A stretch of 59,232 nucleotides of DNA from assembly GCF_013387465.1 (NCBI RefSeq), contig NZ_VYGV01000001.1, positions 357,986 through 417,217 of the forward strand, read 5' to 3'. The notes beneath the pieces were generated by a model. The model ran no database searches, was not told the DNA's origin, and was given only the letters and a program-made list of their open reading frames with translations. The stretch comes from Hydrogenophaga aromaticivorans (GTDB taxonomy: Bacteria; Pseudomonadota; Gammaproteobacteria; Burkholderiales; Burkholderiaceae_C). Positions 1 to 8,153 of the stretch are shown here, one piece after another (the stretch's first letter is position 1; every line of letters begins with the position of its first letter). A program made the position numbers and the translations under genes.

Positions 1-393
1 CACCAGGGCTTCGCCCCGCGCCAGTTCGGCCGGCGGCGCGGAGGCTGGCTGCGGCGGCGGGTAAGGCAGATCCAGACCGGCGAAGTGGCCCGCGATGTCG
101 CGCAGGTAGGCGTCATTCAGGTGGTCGAGCAGGTAGCTCATGCCGGCGTTGTTGCGCCGGCCCTCGCGAAAGTGCAGCAACTGGTGGTACAGGTATTCCG
201 CCGGCTTGCCGGCGATGCGAGGAAAGTAGCCTGCGTTGGTGGCACGGCCCTCCTGGCCGTGGCACAGGGTGCAGGCCATCACGCGCTGGGCCAGGGTGTC
301 GGGCACCGCGCGCAGCGGTTCGGCGGCGATCGCGGCGCCGTGCCAGAGCAGTGACGCGAGGACGAGGGAAATGGGGCTTCGAAGGAGGGGCAT
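1..393 (-). CDS. c-type cytochrome, 3' part outside window
   Basis: The gene runs off the left edge; 131 codons are visible. The start at 393 is chosen because it opens a clear signal peptide (MPLLRSPISLVLASLLWHG, Ala-rich cleavage region near residue 24). The haem-binding motif CTLCH follows at about residues 42-46, then the GYFPRIAGKPAEYL segment typical of the class I cytochrome c4/c553 type found in periplasmic electron transfer. The protein is probably exported and carries one or more covalently bound haems; a second CxxCH, if present, would lie outside the window. The assignment rests on the signal peptide and haem motif. The exact redox partner cannot be told. Confidence 0.85.
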   Translation of the reverse strand, partial: MPLLRSPISLVLASLLWHGAAIAAEPLRAVPDTLAQRVMACTLCHGQEGRATNAGYFPRIAGKPAEYLYHQLLHFREGRRNNAGMSYLLDHLNDAYLRDIAGHFAGLDLPYPPPQPASAPPAELARGEALV

Positions 394-453
394 GGGCGCT
401 ATGAAAGTACCACAGCCATTCGGTCGGTACACTGATCAGATCGCGCCATTTCC

Positions 454-693
454 ATGCAGACCACCGCCTTGTCCATCGACCCGACCCGTTGCCCGCTGTG
501 TGGCGGCGACAACCGCTGCGCGATGGAGGTCGAAAAGGCCACGGGCGAACCCCAGCCGCCGTGCTGGTGTGTCACCGCAACCTTCACGCCCGACCTGCTG
601 GCGCGCTTGCCCGCAGAGGCGCAGGGTCAGGCCTGCATCTGCGCACGCTGCCTTGCCCGCTTCAACGCCAACACCCAAGAAAGCACCCCCTGA
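454..693 (+). CDS. cysteine-rich CWC family protein
   Basis: A 79-residue protein with CPLCGGDNRC near the N terminus, PPCWC in the middle and CICARC towards the end. The seven or more cysteines in CxxC spacing suggest a small metal-binding (probably zinc) fold, and the CWC triplet names the family. Its biochemical role is not known to me. It diverges from the cytochrome c gene, with about 60 bases between the starts. Its stop overlaps the start of the next gene by one base (TGATG), so the two are probably translationally coupled. The family call is good; any function would be a guess. Confidence 0.8.
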   Translation: MQTTALSIDPTRCPLCGGDNRCAMEVEKATGEPQPPCWCVTATFTPDLLARLPAEAQGQACICARCLARFNANTQESTP

Positions 694-917
694 TGGCCTG
701 GCTCGACCGCTTCCCCCTGGGTCTTCTGATCGCCGTCGCGCTCTGGCTGACGGTGGCACCCATCGTTCCGGAGCCGCACCTGATCGAGAAGCTGCGCATG
801 CTCAGCGAGGGCACGCTGGTAAAGCCCATCGACATCTTCGACCTGCTGCTGCACAGCGTGCCGCTGGTGCTGCTGGCGGTGCGCCTGTGGCGTGACGCCA
901 GGCGCGGCCGAGGCTGA
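693..917 (+). CDS. small two-helix membrane protein
   Basis: A 74-residue protein starting MAWLDRFPLGLL, with two hydrophobic segments (about residues 7-25 and 47-63) separated by a polar stretch and ending in an Arg-rich tail that probably stays in the cytoplasm. The start overlaps the stop of the CWC protein by one base, so they form a two-gene unit. Similar short proteins are often labelled RND-transporter-like in related bacteria, but nothing here shows transport activity and it is far too short to be a transporter alone. Real gene likely from the coupling and the codon use; function unknown. Confidence 0.65.
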   Translation: MAWLDRFPLGLLIAVALWLTVAPIVPEPHLIEKLRMLSEGTLVKPIDIFDLLLHSVPLVLLAVRLWRDARRGRG

Positions 918-950
918 ACGACAACGCTCGCAAGCAGCGGCTCGGCACAG

Positions 951-1026
951 GGCACCGCCGGGCCGGCTTTGCCGGACGGCCAGTGCCGTCCCCTTGAGGG
1001 GGTCGCGCGCAGCGCGGCGGGGGTGG
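951..1026 (-). repeat. three-hairpin palindromic repeat, copy 1
   Basis: Read on the minus strand it starts a few bases after the stop of the small membrane protein at 1030-1368. Order: CGCGC/GCGCG stem, CCCCCTCAAGGGG stem, then a long stem with outer arms GGCAC/GTGCC and inner arms CCGGC/GCCGG. The same three-part layout recurs elsewhere in the window. The plus-strand gene ending at 917 converges on it. Confidence 0.75.
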
Positions 1027-1029
1027 TCA

Positions 1030-1368
1030 CTAATTCACGACAAACGCCAGCACCAGGGCGCCCAGGGCCAGCAGGCCCAGCGCGCCGATGAACACGTTTT
1101 CGCCCAGCGCCTCGAAACGTGAGCCCCCGTCGTGCACGCGCATCGAGGCGAACGAGAGCACCGCGCTGACGAGGAACACCAGCGCGTCCACCGCCAGCAG
1201 CTTGTCAACCACCACCCGCCCGGCGCTGAAGGGGCTCAGCAGGCTGATGTAGAGCGCCGTCAGGCAGACCCCGATCATGGTGGCCGAGGTCGGCAGGATG
1301 TGGGCCGACAGCCCGCTCTGGCGCCGAGGCCCGCCAACGCTCGCCTCGGCGTGCGGCGCGGCACTCAT
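1030..1368 (-). CDS. small integral membrane protein downstream of degP
   Basis: 112 residues. A polar N terminus of about 20 residues is followed by ILPTSATMIGVCLTALYISLL and two further hydrophobic helices (about residues 56-76 and 90-111). Three membrane segments are predicted by eye. The start codon overlaps the degP stop by four bases (ATGA), so it is translated from the degP transcript. I recognise a family of uncharacterised membrane proteins with the LPTSATMIGVCLT signature but know no function. Coupling to a periplasmic protease suggests a possible envelope-stress role, which is inference only. Confidence 0.7.
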   Translation of the reverse strand: MSAAPHAEASVGGPRRQSGLSAHILPTSATMIGVCLTALYISLLSPFSAGRVVVDKLLAVDALVFLVSAVLSFASMRVHDGGSRFEALGENVFIGALGLLALGALVLAFVVN

Positions 1369-2864
1369 CCGAGGCGCACCGGCACGAAGATGGTGTCGCC
1401 GTCGCGCCGGATCAGCAGCGCCACCGACTTGGCCGACTTCGCCACCGCGGCCCGGACCTGGTCCACGCTCTGCACCGGCGTGCCGTTGACCGCCATCAGC
1501 AGGTCACCCGGCTGCACGCCGGCGAGCGCCGCCGGCCCGCCCACGTCCTCCACCACCAAGCCTGTGCTCACGCCCGACTGGCGTTTTTCCTGCGGCTGCA
1601 GCGGACGAAGCGCCAGACCAAGCTTGCCCTGGCCCACGCCATCAGGGGCCTGGGCCACCTGGGCCTTCTTGTCGCTCGCGTCACCCAGCTTCGCGGTCAG
1701 CGTCTCAGTCTGGCCCTGGCGCCAGACCTCCAGTGTCATCTGGCTGCCCGGGGCGGATTGACCGATCAGCGCCGGCAGGTCGCCCGAGGCCACGATGCGC
1801 TGGCCGTTCGCCTGGCGGATCACGTCGCCCGGCTTCAGCCCCGCCTTGTCGGCCGGGCCACCGGCCTCCACGCTGGAAACCAGCGCACCTTCGGGCTTGT
1901 CGAGCTGGAAGGAGTCGGCCAGGGTCTGGTTCACCTCCTGCACCGACACACCCAGGCGCGCGTGGCTGGCCTTGCCGGTGGCCACGATCTGGTCCTTGAC
2001 CTGCGTGGCCAGCTCGATGGGGATGGCGAACGACAGGCCCTGGTAGCCACCGGACTGGCTGTAGATCTGCGAGTTGATGCCCACCACCTCGCCGCGGCTG
2101 TTGAACAGCGGCCCACCCGAATTGCCCGGGTTGACCGCCACGTCGGTCTGGATGAACGGCACGAAGCTGTCGTCGGGCAGCGAGCGGCCCTTGGCGCTGA
2201 CCACGCCGGCGCTCACGCTGTTCTCGAAGCCGAAGGGCGAGCCGATGGCCAGCACCCACTCGCCCACCTTGAGGTCGCGCGCGCTGCCCAGTGGCACGGT
2301 GGGCAGGTCTTTGGCATCGATCTTCAGCACGGCCACATCGGTCTTCGGGTCCGAACCCAGCACCCTGGCCTTGAACTCGCGCCGGTCGGTGAGCTTGACG
2401 ATCACTTCGCTGGCGTCGCGCACCACGTGGGCGTTGGTGAGGATCAGGCCGTCGGCACTGACCACGAAGCCCGAGCCCTGGCCACGCACCGGCTGCGAGC
2501 GCTCAGGACGGCCGCCGCCCTGGCCCTGGAAGCGGCGGAAGAATTCAAAGAACGGATCGTCGGGGTCGATGCCGGGTGGCAGGCCACGCGCCGCGGCGAC
2601 CTCTTCGCCCTCGGCGGAGGTGTGGCGCACGCCGCTGACACTGATGTTGACCACGGCCGGCCCGTAGCGGTCGGTGATTTTTGAGAAATCGGGCGTGCCC
2701 TGCAGGATGAGCGGCTGCGCGGTGCTGCCGGCCACCGTGGCGCTGACAGGCGCCTCGGCCCGCGCGGAGCCACCGGCCACGTAGGTGGCGCCGGCGCCAC
2801 CCAGCAGACCGGCGGTGAGCAGAGCCAGAACGAGGCGGGTGGGGGAGAGAGTTCGGGTGTTCAT
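1365..2864 (-). CDS. DegP/DegQ-type periplasmic serine endoprotease (Do family)
   Basis: 499 residues, matching the usual Do-protease length. An upstream in-frame start at 2885 was rejected because the ATG at 2864 has AAGGAG six bases ahead and opens directly into a signal peptide. Trypsin-like catalytic triad: His146 (TNAHVV), Asp176 (KTDVAVLKI) and Ser249 (GNSGGPL). Two PDZ domains follow, at about residues 300-390 and 410-495. The protein should degrade or chaperone misfolded envelope proteins. It sits downstream of a two-component system on the same strand but after a gap of about 500 bases with its own promoter region, which holds an 11-base-period direct repeat. Whether it is DegP-, DegQ- or MucD-like cannot be settled by eye. 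Confidence 0.95.
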   Translation of the reverse strand: MNTRTLSPTRLVLALLTAGLLGGAGATYVAGGSARAEAPVSATVAGSTAQPLILQGTPDFSKITDRYGPAVVNISVSGVRHTSAEGEEVAAARGLPPGIDPDDPFFEFFRRFQGQGGGRPERSQPVRGQGSGFVVSADGLILTNAHVVRDASEVIVKLTDRREFKARVLGSDPKTDVAVLKIDAKDLPTVPLGSARDLKVGEWVLAIGSPFGFENSVSAGVVSAKGRSLPDDSFVPFIQTDVAVNPGNSGGPLFNSRGEVVGINSQIYSQSGGYQGLSFAIPIELATQVKDQIVATGKASHARLGVSVQEVNQTLADSFQLDKPEGALVSSVEAGGPADKAGLKPGDVIRQANGQRIVASGDLPALIGQSAPGSQMTLEVWRQGQTETLTAKLGDASDKKAQVAQAPDGVGQGKLGLALRPLQPQEKRQSGVSTGLVVEDVGGPAALAGVQPGDLLMAVNGTPVQSVDQVRAAVAKSAKSVALLIRRDGDTIFVPVRLG

Positions 2865-2918
2865 GTGTGCTCCTTGTGAAGCCATGGGTTGGACAAGGGT
2901 TCACTGTCGAAGCAAACA

Positions 2919-2935
2919 CTTAGACCGGGCTTAAA
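2919..2935 (-). promoter_or_regulatory. response-regulator box before degP (11-base period)
   Basis: On the minus strand two half-sites, TTTAAG and TCTAAG, are separated by five bases, giving an 11-base period. The box lies 54 bases before the degP start. This matches the YTTAAK-N5-YTTAAK layout known for PmrA/QseB-type OmpR-family regulators, and such a regulator is encoded at 4843-5502. Binding is inferred. Confidence 0.5.
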
Positions 2936-3377
2936 GACCACTGCGGGCGGGGTCCTGGCCGATCACTGTGGGTGGAACACCCGTTTCGTTCGCGGCACCT
3001 CGCGTGCCAAGGCGTGGGTTCTCCACCGGTAGAGAGCCACTTCATTTCTTGCTGCGGCAGGTGCTGTCCGGTGGGGGCGATTTCCGGGGCGGCTGTGACC
3101 GCCAGACTGGGGCCGGGCGCGCCAGTGCGCGCATCGTTTCTGACTCGCGGCCATTGTCTGAGCGGAGAGAGCGCAGCGAACGCAGCGAGTTTGGCCGCGC
3201 TGGCCCCAGGCTGGTGGACGCAGCGAAGTCGGCGCATCGCGCCGACCGCCCCGGTATGAGCCCCCGCCGGGCAGCGCCTGCCGCAGCCGCGAGGTGCTGC
3301 CTCTTCGGGACGCGCACCAGCGAACACGCCCGTCAGAAGAAGAGAAGCACCTCAAAAGGCCGGCCCCAAAGCCCCAC
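2936..3377. other. long intergenic stretch without a recognisable gene
   Basis: About 440 bases between the histidine kinase stop and the degP promoter box. Open frames exist on both strands, but their translations are low-complexity, rich in Arg, Ala and Pro, and match no family I know. The stretch 3168-3232 repeats CGCAGCGAA/CGCAGCGAG three times and contains a GTCGGCGCATCGCGCCGAC palindrome. I suspect a second class of intergenic repeat, but there is only one copy here, so this cannot be confirmed within the window. Confidence 0.4.
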
Positions 3378-4715
3378 TCACCCCATGGCACCCGGCGGGA
3401 AAACCACCCGCACGCGCAGGCCTCCCAACGTGGGCGAGGCATCCAGGTGCAGCGTGGCGCCGTGCAGATCGGCCACCGCCTTGACGATGGCCAGCCCCAG
3501 GCCACTGCCCGCCGAGGCCGCCTCCGGCACACGGTAGAAGCGGTCCAGCACACGCCCGCGTTCGGCCTCGGGAATGCCCGGACCGCTGTCTTCCACGCTG
3601 AGCTCCAGTGTGCCCGCGCCGGCGCGCAAGGCCACATCGACTTGGCCACCCGCCGGGGTGTACTTGACCGCGTTCTCCAGCAGGTTGCGCACGAGGATGC
3701 GCAAGGCCTCGGCGTGGCCGCTCACCCGTGCAGCGTCGGCCTGGGCGAGGCCGAGGTCGATGCTGCGCACCTGGGCCGCAGGCGCCATGTCGGCCACGGC
3801 CAGACGCACCAGCTGGTCCAGCGCCACCGGCTCGGGCCGCACGCCCGACGCCGCGCTGGCCTGCTGGCGCGCCAGCACCAGCAGTTGCTCGATCAGCCGC
3901 GTGGCGCGGTCGATGCCCGAGCCCAGACGCTCCATCGCGCGCTCGCGCGTGGCGTCATCGGGCGCGCGCTGCAGGCCCTGCACCTGCAGCTTGAGCGCGG
4001 CCAGCGGCGAGCGCAGCTCGTGCGCGGCGTCGGCCACGAAGCGCTGCTGCGCGTCAAAGGCCTGCGCCACGCGCCGCAGCAGGCCGTTGAACTCGTGCAC
4101 CAGCGGGCGCACCTCGTCGGGCAGGTCGGTTTCGGTGAGCTCGGTCAGGTCGTCGGCCTGGCGCTGTGCCACCTGGCGCTGCGCGCGCGCCACCGGCGCC
4201 AGCGAGGTGCTGACCACCCAGCCCACCAGCAGCATGAGCAGCGGCGCCAGCAGCAGGATCGGCACCGCCGTGCGCAGCGCGAGCGAGCCGGCCATGCGCT
4301 GGCGCACCGCCAGGTCCTGCGCCACCTGGATCACGAAGCTGCGCGCCTGCACCGAAAACACGCGGTAGCGCGTGCCGTGCGCGAGCACGTCGGTGAAGCC
4401 CAGCACCGCGCGCTGCGGCAGCTCGGCGCGCGCGGCCGACTCGAACACCAGCTCGCCATCGAGCGTCCAGATCTGCAGCACGAAGTCGAAGTCCTGCCCC
4501 TCGGCGGGCACGGGGATCACCCCGGTGACGAGGCCCTGTGGCAGGCCGGCGCGCAACGACAGCGCGGTCTGCTGCATGTGGTAGTCGAAAATCTCGTCGG
4601 TCTCGGCGCGCGCAGCCCGCCAGGCCAGCCCCGCCTGCAACAGCGCGGTGGCCAGGATGGCCAGCAGCACGAACACCAGCAGCCGGGCGCGCAAGGATGA
4701 GAGGTAACGCTTCAC
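3378..4715 (-). CDS. sensor histidine kinase, QseC/PmrB-like
   Basis: 445 residues with a GTG start. Two membrane helices (about 12-32 and 148-168) enclose a periplasmic sensor domain of about 115 residues of the two-component sensor N-terminal type. A HAMP-like linker follows, then the dimerisation/phosphoacceptor helix with His232 in AAHELRSPLAALK. The ATP-binding domain has the N box (NLLENAVKYTP), G1 box (EDSGPGIP) and G2 box (GSGLGLAIVK). It should phosphorylate the response regulator just upstream. The two genes are separated by 127 bases filled by a three-hairpin repeat, longer than the near-zero spacing usual for such pairs. The stimulus is unknown; in QseC/PmrB relatives it is metal or acid, or quorum or host signals. 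Confidence 0.93.
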   Translation of the reverse strand: MKRYLSSLRARLLVFVLLAILATALLQAGLAWRAARAETDEIFDYHMQQTALSLRAGLPQGLVTGVIPVPAEGQDFDFVLQIWTLDGELVFESAARAELPQRAVLGFTDVLAHGTRYRVFSVQARSFVIQVAQDLAVRQRMAGSLALRTAVPILLLAPLLMLLVGWVVSTSLAPVARAQRQVAQRQADDLTELTETDLPDEVRPLVHEFNGLLRRVAQAFDAQQRFVADAAHELRSPLAALKLQVQGLQRAPDDATRERAMERLGSGIDRATRLIEQLLVLARQQASAASGVRPEPVALDQLVRLAVADMAPAAQVRSIDLGLAQADAARVSGHAEALRILVRNLLENAVKYTPAGGQVDVALRAGAGTLELSVEDSGPGIPEAERGRVLDRFYRVPEAASAGSGLGLAIVKAVADLHGATLHLDASPTLGGLRVRVVFPPGAMG

Positions 4716-4760
4716 GTCAGCACTCCCCGCCCGAGCGCCGGTACGACGTTGCTTGGCCCA

Positions 4761-4841
4761 GGGATGCCGTGGAACCGGCTCCGCCGGGCCACAGGCACCT
4801 TCCCCCCAGCGGGGGGAAGCCGCGAAGCGGCGCAGGGGGGA
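4761..4841 (-). repeat. three-hairpin palindromic repeat, copy 2
   Basis: Minus-strand order: GCCGCTTCGCGGC stem, TTCCCCCC/GGGGGGAA stem, then a long stem with outer arms GGTGCC/GGCATC (one G-U pair) and inner CCGGC/GCCGG. It begins two bases after the response regulator stop and fills the space before the kinase start, so it lies inside a two-gene operon. Confidence 0.8.
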
Positions 4842-4842
4842 T

Positions 4843-5502
4843 TCATATCTTCTTCACCATGTAGCCCACGCCGCGCACGTTCTGGATCAGTTCGGCCCCG
4901 AGCTTCTTGCGCAGACCGTGGATGTAGACCTCCACCGCGTTGGAGCTGACCTCGTCCTTCCAGCCGTAGAGTTTTTCCTCCAGCTGCGCGCGTGAGAGCA
5001 CCAGACCGGGCCGCGCCAGCAGGGGTTCGAGCACCGCCCATTCGCGCGCCGACAGCACCACCGGCTGGCCATGCACGGACACCTCGCGCGTGGCCGGGTC
5101 GATGCTCACGCCATGGTGCTCGTACACCGGCTCGGCGCGCCCGGCGGCGCGGCGCAGCAGGGCGCGGATGCGCGCGAGCAGTTCGTCCATGTCGTAGGGC
5201 TTGAGCACGTAGTCGTCGGCCCCGGCGTCCAGCCCCTCGATGCGCTGCTGCACCGAATCGCGGGCGGTGGCGATCAGCACCGGCAGGCGGTTCTTGCGCG
5301 CGCGCAGCGCCCGCAGCACCGACAGGCCATCGCGCCGGGGCAGGCCCAGGTCAAGCAGCAGCAGGTCGTAGGTTTGGGTGCACAACGCCGTGTCGGCCAG
5401 CTCGCCATCTTTCACCCAGTCCACCGCGTAGTGTTCGGCGCGCAGCAGATCGAGCACGGACTCGCCGATCATGGTGTCGTCTTCAACCAGCAGCAGCCGC
5501 AT
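4843..5502 (-). CDS. OmpR-family response regulator, QseB/PmrA-like
   Basis: 219 residues, usual for the family. The receiver domain (about 1-116) has acidic residues Asp8-Asp9, phospho-acceptor Asp51, Thr79 and Lys101. The C-terminal winged-helix DNA-binding domain (about 125-218) ends VYIHGLRKKLGAELIQNVRGVGYMV, the recognition-helix and wing signature. It is cotranscribed with the kinase downstream. OmpR-family dimers bind direct repeats; boxes with an 11-base period occur before this operon, degP and two loci 45 kb away, making this protein the best candidate to bind them. The subfamily name is from overall similarity, not alignment. Confidence 0.93.
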   Translation of the reverse strand: MRLLLVEDDTMIGESVLDLLRAEHYAVDWVKDGELADTALCTQTYDLLLLDLGLPRRDGLSVLRALRARKNRLPVLIATARDSVQQRIEGLDAGADDYVLKPYDMDELLARIRALLRRAAGRAEPVYEHHGVSIDPATREVSVHGQPVVLSAREWAVLEPLLARPGLVLSRAQLEEKLYGWKDEVSSNAVEVYIHGLRKKLGAELIQNVRGVGYMVKKI

Positions 5503-5572
5503 GGAGGGTTCCTTCGGAGGTCCGGGGCCGAACGGCCCACACGGTCATTCTGCCAGCGCTCCCCGCGCCAGA

Positions 5573-5589
5573 CTTAGGCGAAACTGAGG
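5573..5589 (-). promoter_or_regulatory. response-regulator box between the two-component operon and MFS gene
   Basis: On the minus strand the half-sites CCTCAG and CCTAAG are separated by five bases (11-base period), 70 bases before the regulator start. The position fits autoregulation. It is also 61 bases before the divergent MFS exporter start, so both directions could respond. Confidence 0.45.
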
Positions 5590-5650
5590 CCGCACCCGGT
5601 GCCGGGGATTGCGCGGGCGGTTATCGTTGCGGCGTCCCATCCTCCCCGCC

Positions 5651-7144
5651 ATGACACAGCCCACCGACCACTCCATCACCGCACTGCGCGAGCGCTACGG
5701 CGCGCGCTACCGCTGGTTGCTGCTGCTCTCGGTGATGGTGGGCACCATGGCGTCGATCATGTCGTCCACCATCATCAACGTGGCGATCCCCGACATGAGC
5801 CAGCACTTCACGCTCGGCCAGGAGCGCGCGCAGTGGGTCACCTCGGGCTTCATGGCCGCCATGACGGTGTCGATGCTCACCACGCCCTGGCTGCTGGCGC
5901 GCTACGGCTACCGGCGCACGTACTCGGGCTGCATGTGGCTGCTGATGGCCGGCGGCGTGGCCGGCGGTTTTGCCCATCACTTCCCGCTGGTGCTGGCGGC
6001 GCGTGTGGCCGAGGGCCTGGCGGCGGGCGTGGTGCAACCCATTCCCGCGATCATCATCCTGCGGGCTTTCGAGCCGAACGAACAGGGCCGCGCCAGCGGC
6101 ATCTTCGGCATGGGCGTGGTGCTGGCGCCGGCCATCGGCCCCAGCATCGGCGGCCTGCTGGTGGACGGCTTCGGCTGGCGCTCGATCTTCTTCATGGTGG
6201 TGCCGTTCTGCATCGCGTCGCTCTGGCTGGCGCAACGCTTCGTGCCCGGCACGGCACCGGGGGGTGGCGCTGCCAACTCCCAGGGTGCCGGGCTTGACTG
6301 GCGCGGCCTGCTGCTCGCCACAGTGGGCACGCTGTGCCTGCTCAACGGCCTGGTCGACCTGCAGGGCGGCACGGTCGCCAGCGCCGCCGGCCTGCTCGGT
6401 GGCGCGGCGCTGGCGCTGCTGTTGTTCGTGTGGCTGCAGCGGCGCACGCTCAAGCGCCGGCTGCGGCGGCCCGACGAAGGCACCGACCCGCTGATGAACC
6501 TCTCGCTGTTTGCCGACCGCCGCTTCGCCATGGGCAGCATCGTGGCCTTCATCTACGGCATCGCACTGTTCGGCTCCACCTACCTGCTGCCGGTCTACAT
6601 GCAGATGGGGCTGGGGCTCTCGCCGTCCTACGTGGGCAGCATCCTGCTGCCGGCGGGCCTGGTGCTGGCGGTCACCATCGCCATCGTCGGGCGCCTCGCC
6701 GACCGCCAGCCCACGCACCGGCTGGTCACCATCGGGCTGGTGTTGCTGGCGGCCTCGTTCGCGCTCATGTTCACAATCGACCTGCGCCGCCCCAGCCACA
6801 TCATTCCGCTGCTGGTGACCTGGGCGATCCTGGGCCGCATCGGGCTCGGTTTCATCCTGCCCTCGCTCAACATCGGCGCCATGCGCGGCCTGGAGCGCAC
6901 CCACATCCCGCAGGGGTCGAGCGTGATCAACTTCCTGCGCATGCTGGGCGGCGCCGCGGGCGTCAGCCTGTGCGGCATCGTGCTCGAATGGCGCGTCGCC
7001 GCCCACGGCTTCCGGCTCGACACAGCCAACCCCAGCCCGGAGCGGCTGGCCGCGTTTGACGAGACCTTTGGGCTGCTCGCCGCGATCTGCGCCCTGGCGA
7101 TCGTCGCCGCATGGCGGCTGCGTACGGAGCGCACGACAGACTGA
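5651..7144 (+). CDS. MFS multidrug transporter, DHA2 (EmrB/QacA) family
   Basis: 497 residues with about 14 hydrophobic segments, the DHA2 number. TM1 contains the family motif as IINVAIPDMSQHF, followed by QWVTSGFMAAMTVSM; motif A-like basic loops (RYGYRRTYSG, GRLADRQPTHR) are present. The start at 5651 (MTQPTDHS) is preferred over an in-frame ATG at 5609 because family members begin shortly before TM1. It should be a proton-driven drug or toxic-metabolite exporter of the inner membrane. EmrB proteins usually have an EmrA adaptor neighbour; none is here, so it may act alone. It is divergent from the two-component operon and shares its regulatory region. Confidence 0.88.
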   Translation: MTQPTDHSITALRERYGARYRWLLLLSVMVGTMASIMSSTIINVAIPDMSQHFTLGQERAQWVTSGFMAAMTVSMLTTPWLLARYGYRRTYSGCMWLLMAGGVAGGFAHHFPLVLAARVAEGLAAGVVQPIPAIIILRAFEPNEQGRASGIFGMGVVLAPAIGPSIGGLLVDGFGWRSIFFMVVPFCIASLWLAQRFVPGTAPGGGAANSQGAGLDWRGLLLATVGTLCLLNGLVDLQGGTVASAAGLLGGAALALLLFVWLQRRTLKRRLRRPDEGTDPLMNLSLFADRRFAMGSIVAFIYGIALFGSTYLLPVYMQMGLGLSPSYVGSILLPAGLVLAVTIAIVGRLADRQPTHRLVTIGLVLLAASFALMFTIDLRRPSHIIPLLVTWAILGRIGLGFILPSLNIGAMRGLERTHIPQGSSVINFLRMLGGAAGVSLCGIVLEWRVAAHGFRLDTANPSPERLAAFDETFGLLAAICALAIVAAWRLRTERTTD

Positions 7145-7288
7145 ACCCTGAACACGCGGTGGACCTGCGTGCCTCGACGCAAGCGGCCCCGCCCCATCGC
7201 GGGCAGACCGCCGCACAATACAGGCTTCACCACCAAAATGCCTCCGACCGAGGCGCAGCGCCGGAGCGGGGGTTCCCCAATCCAGCAC

Positions 7289-7370
7289 GCACCGTGGAAC
7301 CGGCTTCGCCGGGCCACTGGTGCGGTCCCCCCTTCCAGGGGGGAAGCCGCGCAGCGGCGCAGGGGGGTCA
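7289..7370 (-). repeat. three-hairpin palindromic repeat, copy 3 (exceptional placement)
   Basis: Same layout, with outer arms GCACC/GGTGC and inner CCGGC/GCCGG of the long stem, plus the C-run/G-run stem. It is the only copy not next to the stop of a gene in its own orientation: both neighbours are on the plus strand, and it ends seven bases before the YafJ start. It may mark a lost minus-strand gene, or supply the G-rich stretch ahead of that start. Confidence 0.75.
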
Positions 7371-7376
7371 CTCCAG

Positions 7377-8153
7377 ATGTGCCAACTGCTCGGACTCAAC
7401 TGCGCCACCCCCACAGATGCCTCGTTCAGCTTCACCGGTTTCTGCCAGCGCGGTGGCAACACGGGAGAACACGCCGACGGCTGGGGCATTGCCTTCTTTG
7501 AGGGTCGTGGCCTGCGGCTGTTTGTGGACCACCAGAGTGCGGCCCGGTCGCCGATGGCGGAGTTTCTGCAGAAGTACCCGCTCAAGAGCAAGAACATCAT
7601 CGCCCACGTGCGCAAGGCCACCATCGGCGAAGTGGCGCTGGAAAATGCCCACCCCTTCACACGCGAACTCTGGGGACGGCACTGGGTGTTTGCCCACAAC
7701 GGCGACCTGAAGGACTATTTCCCCCCGCTGCACAGCCACTTCCGTCCCATCGGCAGCACCGACAGCGAGCGCGCGTTTTGCTGGCTGATGCAGGAACTGT
7801 CCAAATCCCACGCCAGCCTGCCCAGCACCGAAGAGCTCACGCTCACGCTGCGCGAGCTCGTGCCCCAGGTGCGCCACTTCGGCAGCTTCAACTTTCTGCT
7901 CTCCAACGGCGAAGCGCTGTGGGCGCACTGCAGCACCAAGCTGCACTACCTCGTGCGCCAGCACCCATTCGCGCTGGCCACCCTGATGGACCATGACTGG
8001 ACCGTCAACTTCGCCGATCTCAACCATCCCGGTGACCGCGCCGCCGTGATCGTCACCACGCCCCTCACCCACAACGAGACCTGGACCGCCTTCGAGCCCG
8101 ACGAGCTCAAGGTGTTCGTGGACGGTCTGCCCGTGCTGGAGAAGACCGCTTGA
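7377..8153 (+). CDS. class II glutamine amidotransferase, YafJ type
   Basis: 258 residues. The ATG at 7377 is chosen over 7320 because it places Cys at position 2 (MCQLLG), the N-terminal nucleophile exposed after Met removal in Ntn-type amidotransferases. Other fold signatures: [16 protein letters not shown], the [17 protein letters not shown] loop and FAHNGDL. The domain hydrolyses glutamine to release ammonia, but this stand-alone family has no synthase domain and its physiological acceptor is not established. The next gene starts on its stop codon, so the two are coupled. A palindromic repeat lies directly upstream. Confidence 0.9.
   Translation: MCQLLGLNCATPTDASFSFTGFCQRGGNTGEHADGWGIAFFEGRGLRLFVDHQSAARSPMAEFLQKYPLKSKNIIAHVRKATIGEVALENAHPFTRELWGRHWVFAHNGDLKDYFPPLHSHFRPIGSTDSERAFCWLMQELSKSHASLPSTEELTLTLRELVPQVRHFGSFNFLLSNGEALWAHCSTKLHYLVRQHPFALATLMDHDWTVNFADLNHPGDRAAVIVTTPLTHNETWTAFEPDELKVFVDGLPVLEKTA

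Noticed and set aside
2920..3327. Minus-strand frame of 135 codons in the degP-kinase gap
   Set aside because: No ribosome site, no family match, and it reads through the CGCAGCGA repeats.
5621..7699. 692-codon minus-strand frame opposite the MFS exporter and into YafJ
   Set aside because: Spans two well-supported plus-strand genes; His/Gln/Arg-rich shadow composition.
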